Of a DNA stretch of 14,785 bases, positions 7,982 through 14,785 are shown piece by piece. Origin of the DNA: Marinovum sp. Its GTDB lineage: Bacteria > Pseudomonadota > Alphaproteobacteria > Rhodobacterales > Rhodobacteraceae. Where the stretch lies: positions 8,520-23,304 of the forward strand of contig NYVC01000075.1 of NCBI GenBank assembly GCA_002684375.1. The letters are read 5' to 3'. The notes beneath the pieces are model-generated. The model made no database searches, was not told the origin of the DNA, and saw nothing but the letters and a program-made list of their open reading frames with translations. Every line of letters begins with the position of its first letter. The first letter of the stretch is position 1. Made by a program: the position numbers and the translations under genes.

Positions 7982-9202
7982 TTATTGCAAATACAGCATC
8001 ATGCTGAATGGGTTTCGACGGAAGGTTCTGTTAAAGCGTTTCAAGCGGTCGCTGAAAAAAACTGTTCCCTTTTGTGCATAGGGCATTATCCCAGACCCTT
8101 GAAGGACCCTGACCGCGTCAAGGGGACCGGGGTCCTGCAGGTATAGCCCCAAGTTTACACCGGCCCGATCACCAAGTCGCCAATGCGGTAACAGCAGTTG
8201 CCCTTTTACAAGGGCCTCGAGATCAGCCAGAACTGTCAACCAAATCGCGCCTGTGTTGGGAGGCAAGTCAAGTCCAAGAGCCGAGGTTTGCCTAGCATTG
8301 GGAATCCATTCCAGGTTATCGTCAGCCTCTTTTGCGGCGCGGGCCCAAAAAATCCGATTGTGGGCAACCATTTGCAACAAATGCTGCTGGGTTGAGCGAG
8401 TTAATTCGGGGTCAGGCGTCTGCTTAAGGGTCAACAGAAATACTGCAATAATATCAATTATCGGAATAAATTTGTCGATCTGAAAGCGATCTACCTGCCT
8501 TAAAGATAGTAATTGTTGTGACTGCACGGCAGCGGTCATGACTTCTGTAATTGGGCCCGTTGTTGAAAATGCGAGCAAAAAGTCGCTGAAGGCCGATAGA
8601 AAATGAGTGTAGGCGTGCAGCCATGCAGTATCTGCCAGATCAAATACAACCGTCACTGACCAGTCTCTCTTGGCGTTGCCGGCTTGATCTTTCAGTCGCG
8701 AGGTGGCGTTCCAACCCATAGACCGCTCAAGCAGGGGTAAAATATCTTCCGAGTCGCTACGCTGGCCATTTTGGTCGATATCAAACCAGATATCAGCAAG
8801 ATCAATCGGCACTGAAACGGTATCTGAGGGATTGATGAACTTAAGATTGTGCCGCGCTTGATCCATATCTGTCTGGACCCGCCTAAAGATATTGTCGATG
8901 ATATCAGGTGAAAAATTGCTGGGGTCTGGATTGTGGGGAATTGGCAGGGCCAAAATAGGCAAGTCTGTATTCTCAAGGTTCAGTCCCATATCGTAGGCCT
9001 GCTGCATGCTTTTTTCAATACTGTGCAGAAAGATCAGGCCTGCGATTGCGAAATGTTCGTTTGCGGATGGTTTGGGGATGGCCTGCAAGTCGCGCAGGGC
9101 GTGGCTCAGACCTTTGTCGGCTATTAAGGTTGACAGGTTCCCTTTTCCAAAGGCGCTAAAAGCCATGAAAATATAAAGTAATACTGCTAAAGTTAAACGC
9201 AT
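7982..9202 (-). CDS. Unrecognised exported protein with an EF-hand-like loop
   Basis: I do not recognise a named family. The 406-residue product starts MRLTLAVLLYIFMAFSAFGK, a Sec-type signal peptide with likely cleavage near residues 19-20; no lipobox Cys is present, so it is probably periplasmic. The mature part is mostly helix-like and rich in Leu, Asp and Gln. Residues 141-152 (DIDQNGQRSDSE) match a 12-residue EF-hand calcium loop, with Asp141, Asp143, Asn145, Gly146 and Glu152 at loop positions 1, 3, 5, 6 and 12. Only one such loop was seen. The C-terminus is basic (FFSDRLKRFNRTFRRNPF) and ends in LYLQ. The start is set by TTAGGAG 8 bases before ATG. It sits between mdh and sucC on the same strand but is fenced by a hairpin on each side, so it may be a single-gene unit. 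Nothing in the sequence ties it to the TCA enzymes beyond location. Confidence 0.85.
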   Translation of the reverse strand: MRLTLAVLLYIFMAFSAFGKGNLSTLIADKGLSHALRDLQAIPKPSANEHFAIAGLIFLHSIEKSMQQAYDMGLNLENTDLPILALPIPHNPDPSNFSPDIIDNIFRRVQTDMDQARHNLKFINPSDTVSVPIDLADIWFDIDQNGQRSDSEDILPLLERSMGWNATSRLKDQAGNAKRDWSVTVVFDLADTAWLHAYTHFLSAFSDFLLAFSTTGPITEVMTAAVQSQQLLSLRQVDRFQIDKFIPIIDIIAVFLLTLKQTPDPELTRSTQQHLLQMVAHNRIFWARAAKEADDNLEWIPNARQTSALGLDLPPNTGAIWLTVLADLEALVKGQLLLPHWRLGDRAGVNLGLYLQDPGPLDAVRVLQGSGIMPYAQKGTVFFSDRLKRFNRTFRRNPFSMMLYLQ

Positions 9203-9308
9203 TTTCTCATCTCCTAACTAAATACCTGAGAATGCACTGTAAAAATTTATATGAGTAAAAAGGCTGCATCCGAACTTGCAGTCTCAAGAAAAACATCAAA
9301 ATATTGAG

Positions 9309-9335
9309 TTCGAAAGCCGGACTCCGGCTTTCGAA
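9309..9335 (-). terminator. Perfect 12-bp hairpin after mdh
   Basis: TTCGAAAGCCGG (9309-9320) and CCGGCTTTCGAA (9324-9335) form a perfect 12-bp stem with a 3-base loop, 14 bases past the mdh stop codon. The size and place fit the mdh transcription terminator. There is no T-run on the downstream (minus-strand) side; the only T-run lies before the stem. It may therefore work as a weak or factor-assisted terminator, or protect the mdh mRNA 3' end. Confidence 0.65.
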
Positions 9336-9349
9336 AAATTTGAAGTGGT

Positions 9350-10470
<1,121 letters not shown>

Positions 10471-11247
10471 ATGCAGCAATTTAATCTAGAATTTTTTTTA
10501 ATTGCGGCACCTGCAGTGATTTTTGCAGGTATTTCCAAGGGGGGATTTGGCTCTGGTGTTGCGTTTGTCTCAGCAGCGATTCTGGCTTTGGTAATTGAAC
10601 CTGGCGAAGCTTTGGCCATCATGCTGCCGTTGCTTATGCTGATCGATTTGGTCACGCTCAGGCCCTATTGGGGCGCCTGGAGTTTTGCAGACGCCAAGGT
10701 CCTTATTGTGGGGGGCGTTCCTGGAATAGCCCTCGGGGCGTTGTTGTTTCAGGTTGTAGACGCCGATATTTTTCGACTGATGATCGGAGCTGTTAGCCTG
10801 GTTTTTGTGTTATGGTCGATTCTGCCAACCCATATTTTAGCAGGGGATCACAAGCCGCATTGGCCTGACTGGATCGGGGTGTTGTTGGGATCCGTTGCAG
10901 GCTTTACCAGTTTTGTGGCGCATGCCGGTGGGCCACCGGCGGCGATTTTCCTGCTGTCGCGACCAACCCGAAAAACGCAATATCAAGCGACCACCGTGTT
11001 GGTGTTCTGGGTGCTTAATATCGTTAAGTTTTTCTGCTATTCTTGGCTTGGTATGATGTCGCTGAATTCTGGTCTTGCGGCGATTTTGCTTGCCCCTTTT
11101 GCTCTGGTTGGTGCCTATTTCGGGGTATACGCGCACAGACTTATTCCTGAAAAGTTATTTTTCAGACTGGCGTTTGTTTTGCTCTCTCTCACTGGGATTA
11201 AGTTGATTTATGATGGGCTTTCAGGGCTCACCCAAGCTGGGACATAG
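10471..11247 (+). CDS. Sulfite exporter TauE/SafE (TSUP) family permease
   Basis: Integral inner-membrane protein of 258 residues with about eight hydrophobic segments (roughly 8-22, 30-44, 46-64, 76-96, 100-119, 132-150, 172-192, 200-220, with a last one at 230-249). It shows the two-repeat pattern of the TSUP family: GGFGSGVAFVSAAIL near the N-terminus (24-38) and GSVAGFTSFVAHAGGPPAA at the start of the second half (140-158). Known members move sulfite, sulfoacetate or other organosulfur or small carboxylate anions; the sequence alone does not give the substrate. The ATG at 10471 has only a weak upstream ribosome site (GGGATGG, more than 12 bases away). An overlapping ATG at 10466 is in another frame that closes at once. 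It converges with the small gene on minus, with 13 bases between the stop codons and no terminator visible. Confidence 0.9.
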   Translation: MQQFNLEFFLIAAPAVIFAGISKGGFGSGVAFVSAAILALVIEPGEALAIMLPLLMLIDLVTLRPYWGAWSFADAKVLIVGGVPGIALGALLFQVVDADIFRLMIGAVSLVFVLWSILPTHILAGDHKPHWPDWIGVLLGSVAGFTSFVAHAGGPPAAIFLLSRPTRKTQYQATTVLVFWVLNIVKFFCYSWLGMMSLNSGLAAILLAPFALVGAYFGVYAHRLIPEKLFFRLAFVLLSLTGIKLIYDGLSGLTQAGT

Positions 11248-11260
11248 TTAAGAACTTGCT

Positions 11261-11587
11261 TTAGGTATCATCGCCAGTGGGTGGTTGAGTCTTGGTGAGG
11301 CTTTCAAACGCCTGTCCACTGGCAACCAGACAGGTCAAGCCAGATGGCATTGTAACGGTGATTGTCCAAGAACCTGTTGTGTCGGATGCAAAAACTTCGA
11401 TAATCGCATTGTTTGCCCCTAAGCCCTGAGATTGTTGAATTTCACCATAACTTTTTGCGAGGCGATTTAGTACGGCGTCTCGGGGTGCACAATTTTGTGG
11501 TCTACGAACGGTTTGTGCGTCTGCCTTGGAAATGCCGTTCCAAAACAAGCTTACTCCGATAAGGAGTAGGGAGAGAATGAGTTTCAT
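11261..11587 (-). CDS. Small exported two-cysteine protein of unknown function
   Basis: Function not recognised. I place the start at ATG 11587, not the upstream ATG at 11608, because GAAAGG lies 7 bases before it and translation then begins directly with a signal peptide: MKLILSLLLIGVSLFWNG, with likely cleavage at ADA|Q (residue 24/25). The precursor is 108 residues; the mature protein is about 84. It has exactly two cysteines, Cys33 (QNCAPRDAVLNRL) and Cys86 (GLTCLVASG), which could form a disulfide in the periplasm. The middle has SYGEIQQSQGL, then an IIEVFAS-GSWTITVTMPSG stretch that looks like beta-strands. Small periplasmic proteins with this C-x-x-R ... E-x-F ... G-x-W-T ... C-L-V layout seem familiar from alphaproteobacteria, but I cannot name a family with certainty. 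Confidence 0.8.
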   Translation of the reverse strand: MKLILSLLLIGVSLFWNGISKADAQTVRRPQNCAPRDAVLNRLAKSYGEIQQSQGLGANNAIIEVFASDTTGSWTITVTMPSGLTCLVASGQAFESLTKTQPPTGDDT

Positions 11588-11895
11588 TGCTATGCCTTTC
11601 GCAATCATATCTGCCGGTAAGGGCCGAATGTGCCGAACAAAGACGGTAACAAAGCCCGAAGTGGTAGGGTTTAAACTGCCGAGAGGTGTATCCGCCTTTT
11701 GTCAGGCGTTTGTGCAGCAGCGCTTAGAGTATTATATAAATACACAAGGCTGAAAGTTACGTTAACGCGACGCGCTTTGACGGGTTGCAGCGAGGTTAGA
11801 CCCATCAGAATAAGGGACAAGTTCGTTTGATTTTGATGCGTGAGGACCGGAGAGCAATGGGCGCACCCAAATAATATCTTTGCCGTCTCAGGTTG
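11588..11895. other. Gene-free spacer between the small exported protein and the FkbM gene
   Basis: About 308 bases with no convincing coding frame, RNA gene or repeat. An AT-rich patch near 11731-11740 gives a perfect TATAAT on the minus strand (11736-11731), which could be the -10 box for the small exported protein, but the sequence 16-18 bases upstream does not resemble a -35. On the plus strand TTGTGC (11710-11715) and TATATA (11733-11738) are 17 bases apart, but no plus-strand gene follows. No clear terminator follows the FkbM gene. Confidence 0.35.
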
Positions 11896-12666
11896 TTATT
11901 TTGGTAAATATATGAAATCAGTGTTTGATATTTTGCGCTGTTGTATATAGCCGTGAGCCTCTAGGATTGAACGTGTTGCCGCGACGTTCTCGTCTCCGTG
12001 CTGAACCGTAAGCTCCACCCAGATTGCGGGGCGGTCCTTGGACAGGACCCGCTCTGCGCCGGCAAGCACCGCGGCCTCAAAGCCTTCCACATCCAGCTTC
12101 AAAAACCCGACGGTGCCATATGAGGCGGTCAATTCATCCAATGTCACCATCGCAATCGGACCGTCAGCACTGCTTCTTAGCCTTGTTGCCCCGTGATTTA
12201 TAGATTCAAAATGCGTGACTTCGCCGCGGCCTGAAGTGCTGCCAAGCATGACGTTGAAGGCGTTTTCGGTGGTCAAACTGTTCAGTTCGAGGTTCTGTTG
12301 CAAAGTATTATAGGCATGTGCTTGAGGTTCACAGGACACAACTGTCTGCGCACCTAAGATACGCCCAAAATAGACCGAGTGATTGCCAATATTGGCACCG
12401 ATATCACACACGACCGTATCGTGCTTGATTAATCCCATTTTTGCGACCTGTGAAAGTAGAGCGGCTTCGAAGAAGTGATGTGTCTGGATGATAATTCTTT
12501 GAATAAAATCACATTGCGCATCGGGAAGTGCCATGTGGATGGTTTCACCATTGACGTTGAAACTCAAAATCCGTTGATCCGAGAGCATATTCATCTGCTG
12601 CGCGAGGAGGGTTTGTTGTAGCAGTCGAATCACTTGGTCTAATTTTAATGTAATATCAGTAGCCAT
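11896..12666 (-). CDS. FkbM-family SAM-dependent methyltransferase
   Basis: Class I SAM methyltransferase of the FkbM family, which methylates hydroxyl groups of sugars, polyketides or glycan and lipid heads. The target here is unknown. Start chosen at ATG 12666 (256 residues) because AAGAAGG lies just upstream; the frame remains open further upstream only from a TTG with no ribosome site. Order of parts: an N-terminal helical stretch rich in Gln and Leu (LDQVIRLLQQTLLAQQ, about 9-24); the SAM motif VVCDIGANIGNHSVYFG (Asp88, Gly90, Gly94); the acidic second strand VVSCEPQAHAYNTLQQNL (Glu113); VTLDEL near 174-179; and the FkbM signature LKLDVEGFEAAVLAGAE at 189-205. No signal peptide. It stands alone, divergent from mcl2, with no glycosyltransferase or polysaccharide genes near it, which is unusual and suggests an inserted gene. 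Confidence 0.88.
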   Translation of the reverse strand: MATDITLKLDQVIRLLQQTLLAQQMNMLSDQRILSFNVNGETIHMALPDAQCDFIQRIIIQTHHFFEAALLSQVAKMGLIKHDTVVCDIGANIGNHSVYFGRILGAQTVVSCEPQAHAYNTLQQNLELNSLTTENAFNVMLGSTSGRGEVTHFESINHGATRLRSSADGPIAMVTLDELTASYGTVGFLKLDVEGFEAAVLAGAERVLSKDRPAIWVELTVQHGDENVAATRSILEAHGYIQQRKISNTDFIYLPK

Positions 12667-12714
12667 GAGGCCTTCTTTCAAAATAAATTTAAAAAACAAA
12701 TAAAGTGGGCCTCA
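12666..12714 (-). promoter_or_regulatory. FkbM mRNA leader: inverted repeat covering the start site
   Basis: In the minus-strand RNA, TGAGGCC (12714-12708) can pair with GGCCTCA (12672-12666), whose last A is the first base of the start codon. The 7-bp stem also takes part of the ribosome site GAAGG (12675-12671). The 35-base loop is very AT-rich. This could hide the start site and lower or condition translation. The pairing is seen; the function is inference. Confidence 0.35.
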
Positions 12715-12847
12715 AATTTATCAAATAGAGTAGGTGCGAAAGTGTTTGACGACAATCAGATTTGAACCCAACATAATTTCTGCGGCGCAGCAAAATCGCC
12801 CTTGAACTTTTCGTCAAATAATGCCCCTTATGGCGCAACAATCTTGC

Positions 12848-12853
12848 GAAAGG
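12848..12853 (+). promoter_or_regulatory. mcl2: Ribosome binding site that fixes the mcl2 start
   Basis: GAAAGG lies 6 bases before ATG 12860 and supports that start over the in-frame ATGs at 12821 and 12830, which have no such site. The alternative 13-residue extension (MPLMAQQSCERCH) does not resemble this enzyme family, while MSEDTRPYRSVLYIPGS does. Confidence 0.7.
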
Positions 12854-12859
12854 TGCCAT

Positions 12860-13735
12860 ATGTCCGAAGATACCCGCCCCTACCGTTCGGTTTTATACAT
12901 ACCCGGATCAAAGCAACGCGCACTAGAAAAGGCGCGGTCGCTGCCGGTGGATGCGATCATTTTAGATTTGGAGGACGCGGTCACGCCTGAGGCCAAGCCT
13001 GCAGCGCGCAAGACCCTGGCCACGGCGCTGAGCGAGGGTGGCTATGGCGCGCGGGTTCAGATCGTGCGGATCAACGGCTTGGATACCCCGTGGTGGCAAG
13101 ACGATATTGCCGCGCTGGACGACTGTGACCCAGACGCGATATTGCTGCCAAAAGTGAATAGCCCGGACGAGATACAGCGCCTTGCCGATGTCTTGGCACC
13201 TTCTGTCTCGATTTGGGCCATGTTGGAAACGCCGTTGGGCGTGTTGAATGCGCAATCCATTGCGGCGCATCCGCGCACGGCTGGTTTTGTTGTCGGCAGC
13301 AACGATCTTGCCAAAGAGCTGAATTGTCGTTTTCGGGCCGATCGGTTGCCACTTATAATGGCATTACAAACTGTACTTTTAGCTGCCCGGGCCGAGGGGG
13401 TTATTGCAATTGATGGGGTCTATAACCAATTTAAAGACGCTGCGGGCCTGCAATTTGAATGCGAGCAGGGCCGCGATCTTGGTTTTGATGGTAAGTCTTT
13501 AATCCACCCCGCCCAGATAGGTTTGGCCAATCAGGTGTTTGCGCCATCTGCTTCTGAAATTTCACTGGCGCAACGGCAGATAGAGGCATTTAAACAAGCC
13601 TCCGATGCTGGCCAAGGCGTCGCAGTTGTCGATGGTACAATCGTGGAAAACCTGCATGTTGAAACTGCTCAGCGCCTTTTGGCCAAGGCGCATGTTATTG
13701 CGAAACAGGCCGTTGCGGCGCAAACTGGTGTTTAA
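12860..13735 (+). CDS. mcl2: Malyl-CoA thioesterase / CoA ester lyase family (Mcl2-like)
   Basis: Member of the HpcH/HpaI aldolase / citrate lyase beta superfamily, 291 residues. Seen: RSVLYIPGSKQRALEKA (9-25), the acidic IILDLEDAV (Glu38, Asp39), RINGLDT with Arg70, LLPKVNSPDEI, the metal ligand Glu123 in MLETPLGVLNA, Asp149 in VGSNDLAKEL, and GKSLIHPAQI near the C-terminus. In Rhodobacter sphaeroides a short paralogue of malyl-CoA lyase, Mcl2, hydrolyses (3S)-malyl-CoA to malate and CoA in the ethylmalonyl-CoA pathway. The gene here has the same short length and lies two genes upstream of mch, so I favour that role. The lyase Mcl1, which makes malyl-CoA from glyoxylate and acetyl-CoA, is not in the window. 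A citrate- or citramalyl-type CoA lyase remains possible from sequence alone. It starts an apparent plus-strand operon with the DUF1737 gene and mch. Confidence 0.85.
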   Translation: MSEDTRPYRSVLYIPGSKQRALEKARSLPVDAIILDLEDAVTPEAKPAARKTLATALSEGGYGARVQIVRINGLDTPWWQDDIAALDDCDPDAILLPKVNSPDEIQRLADVLAPSVSIWAMLETPLGVLNAQSIAAHPRTAGFVVGSNDLAKELNCRFRADRLPLIMALQTVLLAARAEGVIAIDGVYNQFKDAAGLQFECEQGRDLGFDGKSLIHPAQIGLANQVFAPSASEISLAQRQIEAFKQASDAGQGVAVVDGTIVENLHVETAQRLLAKAHVIAKQAVAAQTGV

Positions 13736-13783
13736 TGCATACAGGCTTGAGGTGACTGCGCGGGCCTCACAAAGGAGAGGGCA

Positions 13784-13987
13784 ATGAAATTATACCGATT
13801 CCTGTCAGAAGAAGATACATCCGTCTTCTGTCACAAAGTCTCTCGCGCTCTCGACGAAGGTTGGGAGCTATATGGCAGTCCGACCCAAACTTTTGATCCC
13901 GCCAGCAATGTTATGCGTTGCGGGCAGGCGGTCATAAAAGAAGTCGTTGGGGACTACAGCCCTGAGTTAAAGCTGAGGGATCAGTAG
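13784..13987 (+). CDS. DUF1737 domain protein
   Basis: A 67-residue cytoplasmic protein that is almost entirely one DUF1737 domain: LYRFLSEEDTSVFCHKVSRA at the start, then the hallmark GWELYGSPTQTFD (27-39) and CGQAVIKEV (47-55). No signal peptide or membrane segment. Two cysteines, Cys16 and Cys47. The biochemical role of the domain is unknown. The ribosome site is strong (AAAGGAGA). The gene lies 48 bases after mcl2, and its stop codon TAG is directly followed by the ATG of mch (TAGATG), so mch translation is probably coupled to it. Its place between two enzymes of one pathway suggests a helper, modulator or assembly role for one of them; that is inference. Confidence 0.9.
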   Translation: MKLYRFLSEEDTSVFCHKVSRALDEGWELYGSPTQTFDPASNVMRCGQAVIKEVVGDYSPELKLRDQ

Positions 13988-14785
13988 ATGCTTAAAACCA
14001 ACCGCGGACGTTTTTTTGAGGATTACAGCATTGGTCAGGTGATCGATCATGCTGTGCCGCGGACGGTGTCAGGGGGCGAACGGGCCTTGTATCATGCGTT
14101 GTATCCTGCACGGCACGCGCTTTATTCATCGGATCAATTTGCCCGAGCGTGTGGATTGCCCTCGGCCCCCTTGGATGATCTAGCAGCGTTTCATTTGGTG
14201 TTTGGTAAAACAGTGCCCGATGTCTCTTTGAATGCGGTGGCCAATCTGGGCTATGCCGCTGGCCGCTGGCTGGGGCCGGTTTATGTTGGCGATACTTTGC
14301 GGTCTCAGTCTGAAGTTATTGGCCTGAAACAGAATTCTAACGGTAAAACCGGAGTGGTTTATGTGCGCACTCAGGGTAAGAATCAACATAACATGGTCGT
14401 TTTAGAGTATGTCCGTTGGGTTATGGTGCGCAAAAGAAACCATGACGCTGATGCGCCAAAAACAGTGATACCGCAGTTGGATACTACGTTATTGCCCACG
14501 CAATTACATGTGCCGCAGGGTTTAGATTTTAGCCGCTATGATTTTGCTCAAGCCGGTGAGCCGCATCGCTGGAGCGATTATCAAATTGGGGAAAAGATAG
14601 ACCATATTGATGGTGTCACGATTGAAGATGCAGAACACATGATGGCGACGCGGCTTTGGCAAAACACCGCCAAAGTTCATTTTGACGCCACAGTACGGCC
14701 GGATGGCAAACGCCTTATCTATGGTGGCCACGTAATGTCACTGGCGCGTGCGCTGTCGTTCAACGGGCTGGCAAATGCGCAGATG
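13988..14785 (+). CDS. mch: Mesaconyl-CoA hydratase (MaoC-like), C-terminus cut by window edge
   Basis: Hydratase of the ethylmalonyl-CoA pathway that adds water to mesaconyl-CoA to give beta-methylmalyl-CoA. The window holds 266 codons, still open; the known enzyme is about 340 residues, so roughly the last fifth is missing. The layout is a double hot-dog (MaoC) fold. The first half has NRGRFFEDYSIGQVI (5-19), PLDDLAAFHLVFGKTVPD (61-78), LNAVANLGYAAGRWLGPVY (81-99) and NSNGKTGVVYVRT (116-128). The second half begins HRWSDYQIGEKIDHIDGVTI (193-212) and includes KVHFDATVRPDGKRLIYGGH (229-248) followed by VMSLARALSFNGL. These blocks fit mesaconyl-CoA hydratase better than a generic MaoC enoyl-CoA hydratase. 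GAGGG inside the end of the preceding gene can serve as ribosome site. Confidence 0.92.
   Translation, partial: MLKTNRGRFFEDYSIGQVIDHAVPRTVSGGERALYHALYPARHALYSSDQFARACGLPSAPLDDLAAFHLVFGKTVPDVSLNAVANLGYAAGRWLGPVYVGDTLRSQSEVIGLKQNSNGKTGVVYVRTQGKNQHNMVVLEYVRWVMVRKRNHDADAPKTVIPQLDTTLLPTQLHVPQGLDFSRYDFAQAGEPHRWSDYQIGEKIDHIDGVTIEDAEHMMATRLWQNTAKVHFDATVRPDGKRLIYGGHVMSLARALSFNGLANAQM

Noticed and set aside
12667..12699. Longer FkbM protein starting at TTG 12699
   Set aside because: No ribosome site precedes the TTG, the leader is AT-rich and would read MFFKFILKEGL, and ATG 12666 has a good ribosome site.
12746..12777. TTGACG and CATAAT as an mcl2 promoter
   Set aside because: The spacer is 20 bases, too long for a standard sigma-70 type promoter; no better pair was found nearby.
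12821..12859. 13-residue N-terminal extension of the Mcl2-like protein
   Set aside because: No ribosome site precedes the ATG at 12821, and the extra residues do not resemble the family; ATG 12860 does better on both counts.

Overview
The window reads as chromosome of an alphaproteobacterium of the Rhodobacterales (Roseobacter/Rhodobacter type). Three things point there: the gene order sucC-sucD-sucA-sucB-lpd beside a short LDH-like malate dehydrogenase; the fully co-directional 2-oxoglutarate dehydrogenase and succinyl-CoA synthetase block; and, next to it, two genes that look like ethylmalonyl-CoA pathway enzymes (a Mcl2-type malyl-CoA thioesterase and mesaconyl-CoA hydratase). From memory, Rhodobacter sphaeroides has a similar grouping of TCA and ethylmalonyl-CoA genes. 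No mobile element, CRISPR array, rRNA or tRNA was recognised.

Layout. Minus strand, 7654 down to 1: sucC, sucD, sucA, sucB, then a 224-base gap and lpdA, which runs off the left edge (368 codons present, C-terminus missing). sucC/sucD and sucA/sucB are each 3 bases apart. The 327-base space upstream of sucC holds a likely terminator for the gene before it, a striking pair of GTGATCAC palindromes 21 bases apart, and a possible -10 box. Next on the minus strand are an unrecognised exported protein with an EF-hand-like loop (9202-7982), a perfect 12-bp hairpin, and mdh (10312-9350).

The middle, 10471-12666, looks like accessory cargo: a TSUP-family (TauE/SafE) membrane permease on plus, a small exported two-cysteine protein on minus, and an FkbM-family SAM methyltransferase on minus. 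The plus strand from 12860 returns to central metabolism: mcl2, a 67-residue DUF1737 protein, and mch, which starts directly on the DUF1737 stop codon and runs off the right edge.

How the parts fit. SucAB plus Lpd convert 2-oxoglutarate to succinyl-CoA. SucCD convert succinyl-CoA to succinate with nucleotide triphosphate formation. Mdh oxidises malate to oxaloacetate. Mch hydrates mesaconyl-CoA in acetyl-CoA assimilation, and Mcl2 releases malate from malyl-CoA, feeding Mdh. The region is therefore a carbon-assimilation hub where the ethylmalonyl-CoA pathway joins the TCA cycle. The parts not explained by known function are the operator-like tandem palindrome, the exported EF-hand-like protein, the DUF1737 protein inside the mcl2-mch unit, and the FkbM gene, whose start codon can be paired into an inverted repeat.
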